Made by a program: the position numbers and the translations under genes
Assembly: GCA_964530165.1 (NCBI GenBank)
Contig: CAZGYE010000293.1
Span: 1-7,420 of the forward strand
Length of the DNA: 7,420 bases
Direction of reading: 5' to 3'
Origin: CAZGYE01 sp964530165
GTDB taxonomy: Bacteria > Planctomycetota > Planctomycetia > Planctomycetales > Planctomycetaceae
The notes under the pieces: generated by a model
Databases searched by the model: none
What the model was told of the DNA's origin: nothing
Seen by the model: the letters and a program-made list of their open reading frames with translations, nothing else
In this document: one piece after another, positions 5,270-7,420 of the stretch
How positions within the stretch are numbered: position 1 is the first letter of the stretch
Layout: each line of letters starts with the position of its first letter

Positions 5270-5912
5270 AGCTGAAGATCCGGGAAATTTCGGCCAGTGT
5301 TGTTGTGTGGGACTCGGCATCGGTGTATTTGACGCGGACGGTCACCCGCCGATAGTCCGTCGCCCGGCTGACGACGGTCCAATCGCTGCCGGTGTCGGGA
5401 CGAATCCGCTCAACCTGCACTTCGCGCGTGAAAGATTGAAGGAACCGCCCGTCAGGCCGCATGTGAAACAAACGTGGATAATGCCACTTTCTGCGGCCCC
5501 CCTGGATCAGCGCCCCCTCGGTTCCGATCCGGTGTCCCTGCCGATCGACCGGGGGTCGACGCGTCCAGCCGTCGTAGTCGTCGATGTCGTCGAACGCTTC
5601 TCGTGTCATCCGGCTTCCCCACAGGTAGGTGGCTGAAAGAGGCGTCCGAGTGATGGCCGAGGAAAGCGTGGTGGTTGTCGAGTCGGGAAAGCGTGAGGCG
5701 GCAATCTCGTCCATCAATTGCTCGGCCAATCCGCGGGCGACCGCCGCGTGGGTCGCATCGGTGCTCGAACGAACGGCTGCACCGATGGACGTCAACAAAG
5801 CAGCCCCGGCGATCGTCGTCACCGAGACCGCCACCAATGCTTCGACCATCGAGAAACCGCGTCGGAAGAACGATTGACGATTAATGAGTGACGATTGCAC
5901 ACGTCGATTCAT
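5250..5912 (-). CDS. GspI/PilV-like minor pseudopilin, first gene of the operon
   Basis: A 220-residue prepilin with the best-formed start in the operon: ATG 5912 preceded by AAAGGA at 5-nt spacing (and GGAG further out). The leader is 19 residues with cleavage RRG/FSMVEALVAVSV, that is Gly at -1, Phe at +1 and Glu at +5. A hydrophobic helix follows, then VARGLAEQLMDEIAASRF, which matches the GspI pattern of a conserved helix after the membrane segment. The C-terminal domain contains FTREVQVERI and RRVTVRVKYTDA, typical beta strands of this family. An in-frame ATG at 6017 exists, but it would place the terminator-like hairpin inside the coding region, so it is disfavoured. Part of the leader (SSLINRQSF) is encoded by a heptamer array. 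The gene lies about 165 nt downstream of a likely promoter. Confidence 0.83.
   Translation of the reverse strand: MNRRVQSSLINRQSFFRRGFSMVEALVAVSVTTIAGAALLTSIGAAVRSSTDATHAAVARGLAEQLMDEIAASRFPDSTTTTLSSAITRTPLSATYLWGSRMTREAFDDIDDYDGWTRRPPVDRQGHRIGTEGALIQGGRRKWHYPRLFHMRPDGRFLQSFTREVQVERIRPDTGSDWTVVSRATDYRRVTVRVKYTDAESHTTTLAEISRIFSYVPAAP
5870..5897. repeat. Heptamer array (gspI prepilin leader)
   Basis: There are four 7-bp units on the plus strand: ACGATTG, ACGATTA, ATGAGTG, ACGATTG. On the coding strand it encodes the QSSLINRQS part of the GspI leader, a few residues before the Arg-Arg-Gly cleavage motif. Confidence 0.75.
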
Positions 5913-5917
5913 TCTCG

Positions 5918-5927
5918 TCCTTTCTCC
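5918..5927 (-). promoter_or_regulatory. Ribosome binding site of gspI
   Basis: Read leftward, GGAGAAAGGA precedes ATG 5912 with 5 nt between GGA and the start. This fixes the gspI start over the upstream in-frame ATG at 6017. Confidence 0.65.
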
Positions 5928-5959
5928 ACTATTGAATCTCTGAGGGTGCCGGCAAATAG

Positions 5960-6008
5960 AAAAAGCGCGGCAAGGTCCCCTCAAAGCTCCCAGCTTTCCT
6001 TGCCGCGC
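5960..6008 (-). terminator. Intrinsic terminator-like hairpin in the gspI leader (candidate attenuator)
   Basis: An 11-bp perfect stem, GCGCGGCAAGG (5965-5975) with CCTTGCCGCGC (5998-6008), encloses a second perfect 6-bp stem, AAAGCT/AGCTTT, with a 3-nt loop (5983-5997). A 7-nt one-sided bulge separates the two stems. Read on the minus strand, the hairpin is followed at once by five T residues (5964-5960) and then CTATTTG. The plus-strand orientation has no T-tract after it. There is no minus-strand gene upstream for it to terminate, and it sits 48 bp before the gspI start, downstream of a promoter. It is therefore best read as a leader attenuator or, less likely, as insulation from stray transcription. 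Confidence 0.7.
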
Positions 6009-6042
6009 CGTCACCATGTGATCTCACGCGAGTGAGACGGCG
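6006..6042 (-). promoter_or_regulatory. Second leader hairpin, abutting the terminator-like stem
   Basis: TCTCAC-GCGA-GTGAGA (6022-6037) is a perfect 6-bp stem-loop. An overlapping inverted repeat, CGCCGTC (6006-6012) with GACGGCG (6036-6042), can form an alternative longer helix. Its 6006-6008 bases are also part of the terminator-like stem (5998-6008). The two structures therefore compete for a few bases, as in attenuators, but the overlap is only 3 nt. Confidence 0.45.
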
Positions 6043-6084
6043 GTGAACAACAGAATAATGCCATCATGAATTCACGACATTGTA

Positions 6085-6112
6085 AACATAGGTCAGAATG
6101 CGACGCTGTCAA
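6085..6112 (-). promoter_or_regulatory. Sigma-70-like promoter for the pseudopilin operon
   Basis: Read leftward there is a perfect -35 TTGACA (6112-6107), a 16-bp spacer and a -10 TATGTT (6090-6085, 4 of 6 consensus). Transcription would begin near 6078, giving a leader of about 165 nt that contains both hairpins before gspI. A second TTGACA at 6167-6162 lacks a good -10 at proper spacing. Confidence 0.5.
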
Positions 6113-6377
6113 ATTCCAGCGGATCCTCGCGAGCAGTCTTACCACTGGCGGCACATTTTTTTGTCAACTCACTAGACATCGTCCAACGGCGAATGTAAAG
6201 ATCTACGTAGGATAGGAAGGGTCCTCCAGCCTGCCGGTAGAACACCGAGCAAGGGATGCTTGTGGGTTCCGCACACCTGGATCAACATGCCGCACAATTT
6301 GGTTCATAAGAAACGTGGCGCACGAAAGCACGCAGCATGTCGTCGTCGATGCGCACAATTGGATGACGAACAGAAAA

Positions 6378-6383
6378 GAGGAA
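6378..6383 (+). promoter_or_regulatory. Ribosome binding site of the ABC ATPase gene
   Basis: GAGGAA lies 9 nt before ATG 6393. No comparable site precedes the other in-frame ATGs at 6315, 6363 and 6441, so it decides the start. Confidence 0.6.
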
Positions 6384-6392
6384 CCAACATCG

Positions 6393-7145
6393 ATGTCTGG
6401 AAACGGTGATGAGGGGAAGCCCAGCGGTAGCGTTCGGGCCATGATCGAAGCGGCCGGGCTGAGTAAGTTTTACGGGCCGTTTGCCGCCGCGCGGGACGTG
6501 ACCTTCTCGGTGCCCCGCGGTCAGGTTGCAGCATTTCTAGGCCCCAACGGCGCCGGCAAGAGCACCACCATGAAGATGCTGACCGGGTTTCTGGCCCCCA
6601 GCGAGGGTGGGGCGCACATCGGCGGTTTTGACGTGTCGACGAATCGTCTCCAGGCAAGCCGGCTGATCGGTTACCTGCCCGAAAACGGCCCGCTGTACAA
6701 CGAGATGACGCCTGTCAGCTTGCTGAAGTACCTGGGAGAGGCCCGGGGAATGTCCGCTTCCGCTCTCAAGAGCCGCCTGGAATACGTCGCCGACAAGTGT
6801 GCGCTATCCGGCGTGTGGAACAAGGCGATCAGCAAGTTGTCGCACGGCTACCGCCAACGAATCGGCATGGCCCAGGCGCTGCTGCACGATCCCGAAGTCC
6901 TGATTCTCGACGAGCCGACCAGCGGGCTCGATCCGAACCAGCTCCACGAGGCGCGCCAACTGATCCGCAGTTTGGGAGAAACGAAAACCATTTTGCTGTC
7001 GACGCATATTCTGCAAGAGGTCGAGGCCGTCTGCAGCCGGGTGATTCTGATCCACGCGGGCAGGATCGTCTTCGATGGATCGACGGGCGACATGGAGGGC
7101 AGCCAGCACAACATGGAAACCCACTTCCGCGAATTGACCCATTAA
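6393..7145 (+). CDS. ABC-2 type (GldA-like) transporter ATP-binding protein
   Basis: A 250-residue nucleotide-binding domain with every expected motif in order: A-loop Tyr27 (SKFYG), Walker A GPNGAGKST at 50-58, Q-loop region YLPENGPLY at 94-102, signature LSHGYRQR at 149-156, Walker B VLILDEPT at 169-176, D-loop GLD at 178-180 and the switch His205 in STHIL. Glu in place of the Q-loop Gln (YLPE) and GLDPNQ are typical of the GldA/ABC-2 export group rather than a defect. It would couple ATP hydrolysis to a membrane permease, and the following gene begins like one. The start is ATG 6393 because of its Shine-Dalgarno. ATG 6315 would add 26 unrelated residues, and ATG 6441 is possible but lacks a site. 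The substrate cannot be read from the sequence. Confidence 0.92.
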   Translation: MSGNGDEGKPSGSVRAMIEAAGLSKFYGPFAAARDVTFSVPRGQVAAFLGPNGAGKSTTMKMLTGFLAPSEGGAHIGGFDVSTNRLQASRLIGYLPENGPLYNEMTPVSLLKYLGEARGMSASALKSRLEYVADKCALSGVWNKAISKLSHGYRQRIGMAQALLHDPEVLILDEPTSGLDPNQLHEARQLIRSLGETKTILLSTHILQEVEAVCSRVILIHAGRIVFDGSTGDMEGSQHNMETHFRELTH

Positions 7146-7170
7146 GGAAAAAGGTAACTGTTTAGCCGAA

Positions 7171-7249
7171 TGCAGTGATGAGGAAATTAGGAATTCTGGA
7201 AGACAGGAGAAAGACGATTCTCGACATGCCTGGTTTCCTAATAATCCTC
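7171..7249 (+). repeat. Dispersed 8-bp-periodic repeat, copy 2, with an inverted arm
   Basis: From 7171 the sequence matches the reverse complement of 1641-1662 over 22 bases with one difference. From 7181 it shows 8-bp units AGGAAATT, AGGAATTC, TGGAAGAC, AGGAGAAA. An inverted arm follows: ATTAGGAA (7186-7193) pairs with TTCCTAAT (7235-7242), and the right arm read in reverse also has 8-bp spacing of AGGA-like words. The stretch could form a hairpin, but no T-tract follows. Confidence 0.65.
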
Positions 7250-7315
7250 CGCTTACCACGAAATGCCCTGTTGTGAGGAAGTTGCTCCAGATGGCTAAAG
7301 TGTTACGAAAGTCTT

Positions 7316-7343
7316 CCTTTTTCCTTTTGCCTTTTGCCTTGGA
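7316..7343. repeat. Heptamer array upstream of the permease gene
   Basis: Four 7-bp units CCTTTTT, CCTTTTG, CCTTTTG and the partly diverged CCTTGGA lie just before the permease Shine-Dalgarno. Variation in unit number here would not alter the permease frame. Confidence 0.7.
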
Positions 7344-7347
7344 CAAT

Positions 7348-7355
7348 GAGGAGAG
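7348..7355 (+). promoter_or_regulatory. Ribosome binding site of the permease gene
   Basis: GAGGAGAG lies 9 nt before ATG 7365, a strong Shine-Dalgarno that supports a real gene starting at the window edge. Confidence 0.65.
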
Positions 7356-7364
7356 TTGATCACG

Positions 7365-7420
7365 ATGTTGCGATGTCACGTCGTTCTTGCCGTATTTAAG
7401 CGAAACTTGCTCTCGTATTT
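7365..7420 (+). CDS. ABC-2 family transporter permease (N-terminus only)
   Basis: Only the first 18 codons are in the window. They read MLRCHVVLAVFKRNLLSYF if the final incomplete codon is Phe. The pattern of a short cytoplasmic start followed by an aromatic-Lys-Arg-x-Leu-x-x-Tyr-Phe motif is typical of ABC-2 permeases of the GldF/NosY kind, which begin with an interface helix before the first membrane span. The strong Shine-Dalgarno and the preceding cognate ATPase support this. The substrate is unknown. Confidence 0.65.
   Translation, partial: MLRCHVVLAVFKRNLLSY

Larger units (their letters stand above)
5913..6392. other. Divergent intergenic region (480 bp)
   Basis: The left half holds the pilus-operon promoter and structured leader described separately. 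In the right half I see no convincing gene. A weak plus-strand promoter candidate is TAGACA (6173-6178), 17 bp, TAAAGA (6196-6201), about 190 bp before the ABC gene. There is an 8-bp palindrome CTACGTAG (6203-6210), and a 9-bp direct repeat CGCACAATT at 6291-6299 and 6352-6360. Confidence 0.5.
7146..7364. other. 219-bp gap between ABC ATPase and permease genes
   Basis: Such gene pairs are usually tightly packed. Here the gap is filled partly by two short-period repeat stretches (7171-7249 and 7316-7343). No open gene is convincing, and no clear sigma-70 promoter was found. Confidence 0.6.

Noticed and set aside
5913..6017. Longer gspI start at ATG 6017
   Set aside because: It would translate the terminator-like hairpin and adds 35 residues before an already normal 19-residue prepilin leader, while ATG 5912 has a good Shine-Dalgarno.
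5913..6078. c-di-GMP (GEMM) riboswitch in the pilus-operon leader
   Set aside because: This class often precedes pilus genes, so I looked for it. The conserved GEMM core and tetraloop-receptor arrangement are not visible on the minus strand.
6315..6392. Longer ABC ATPase start at ATG 6315
   Set aside because: The extra 26 residues are not part of the ABC fold, and the Shine-Dalgarno GAGGAA points to ATG 6393.
6203..6442. Minus-strand open frame of 79 codons in the divergent region
   Set aside because: It overlaps the start of the ABC ATPase gene, has no ribosome binding site, and its product resembles no family I know.

Overview
The window is GC-rich and looks like planctomycete chromosome (inference). 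Two things suggest this: pilin-like genes whose prepilin sites read Ala/Phe-Thr-Leu-x-Glu, and many degenerate 7-bp and 8-bp tandem repeats at gene ends. No rRNA or other direct taxonomic marker is present.

Positions 1 to about 5912 form one leftward (minus-strand) operon for a type II secretion / type IV pilus-like machine. In transcription order it holds a GspI-like, a GspJ-like, a large GspK/PilX-like and a GspH-like minor pseudopilin, then a PilM (GspL-like) cytoplasmic actin-fold protein and a PilN-like membrane protein that runs off the left edge. The first four genes overlap or touch. A 144-bp gap holding a paired inverted-repeat element separates gspH from pilM. The four minor pseudopilins would make the tip of a pseudopilus, and PilM/PilN would form the inner-membrane platform that links it to a motor. 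The major pseudopilin, motor ATPase, platform protein, prepilin peptidase and secretin are not in this window.

Positions 5913-6392 are a 480-bp divergent intergenic region. On the minus strand it carries a good sigma-70-like promoter, then a roughly 165-nt leader with two strong hairpins. The second hairpin is followed by a T-tract, so it looks like an intrinsic terminator lying between the promoter and gspI. This is a candidate attenuator for the whole pilus operon.

Positions 6393-7420 run rightward: an ABC-2-type (GldA-like) ATPase and, after a 219-bp repeat-bearing gap, the first 18 codons of a protein that looks like its permease.

The most unusual feature is the set of short-period repeats (7-bp or 8-bp units, several unrelated families) at almost every junction of the operon. 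They supply stop codons (pilM, gspH), a C-terminal tail (pilM) and candidate leader peptides upstream of prepilin cleavage sites (gspI, gspJ, gspK). The 11-unit heptamer array ahead of gspJ could make that gene's frame depend on copy number if translation starts upstream of it.
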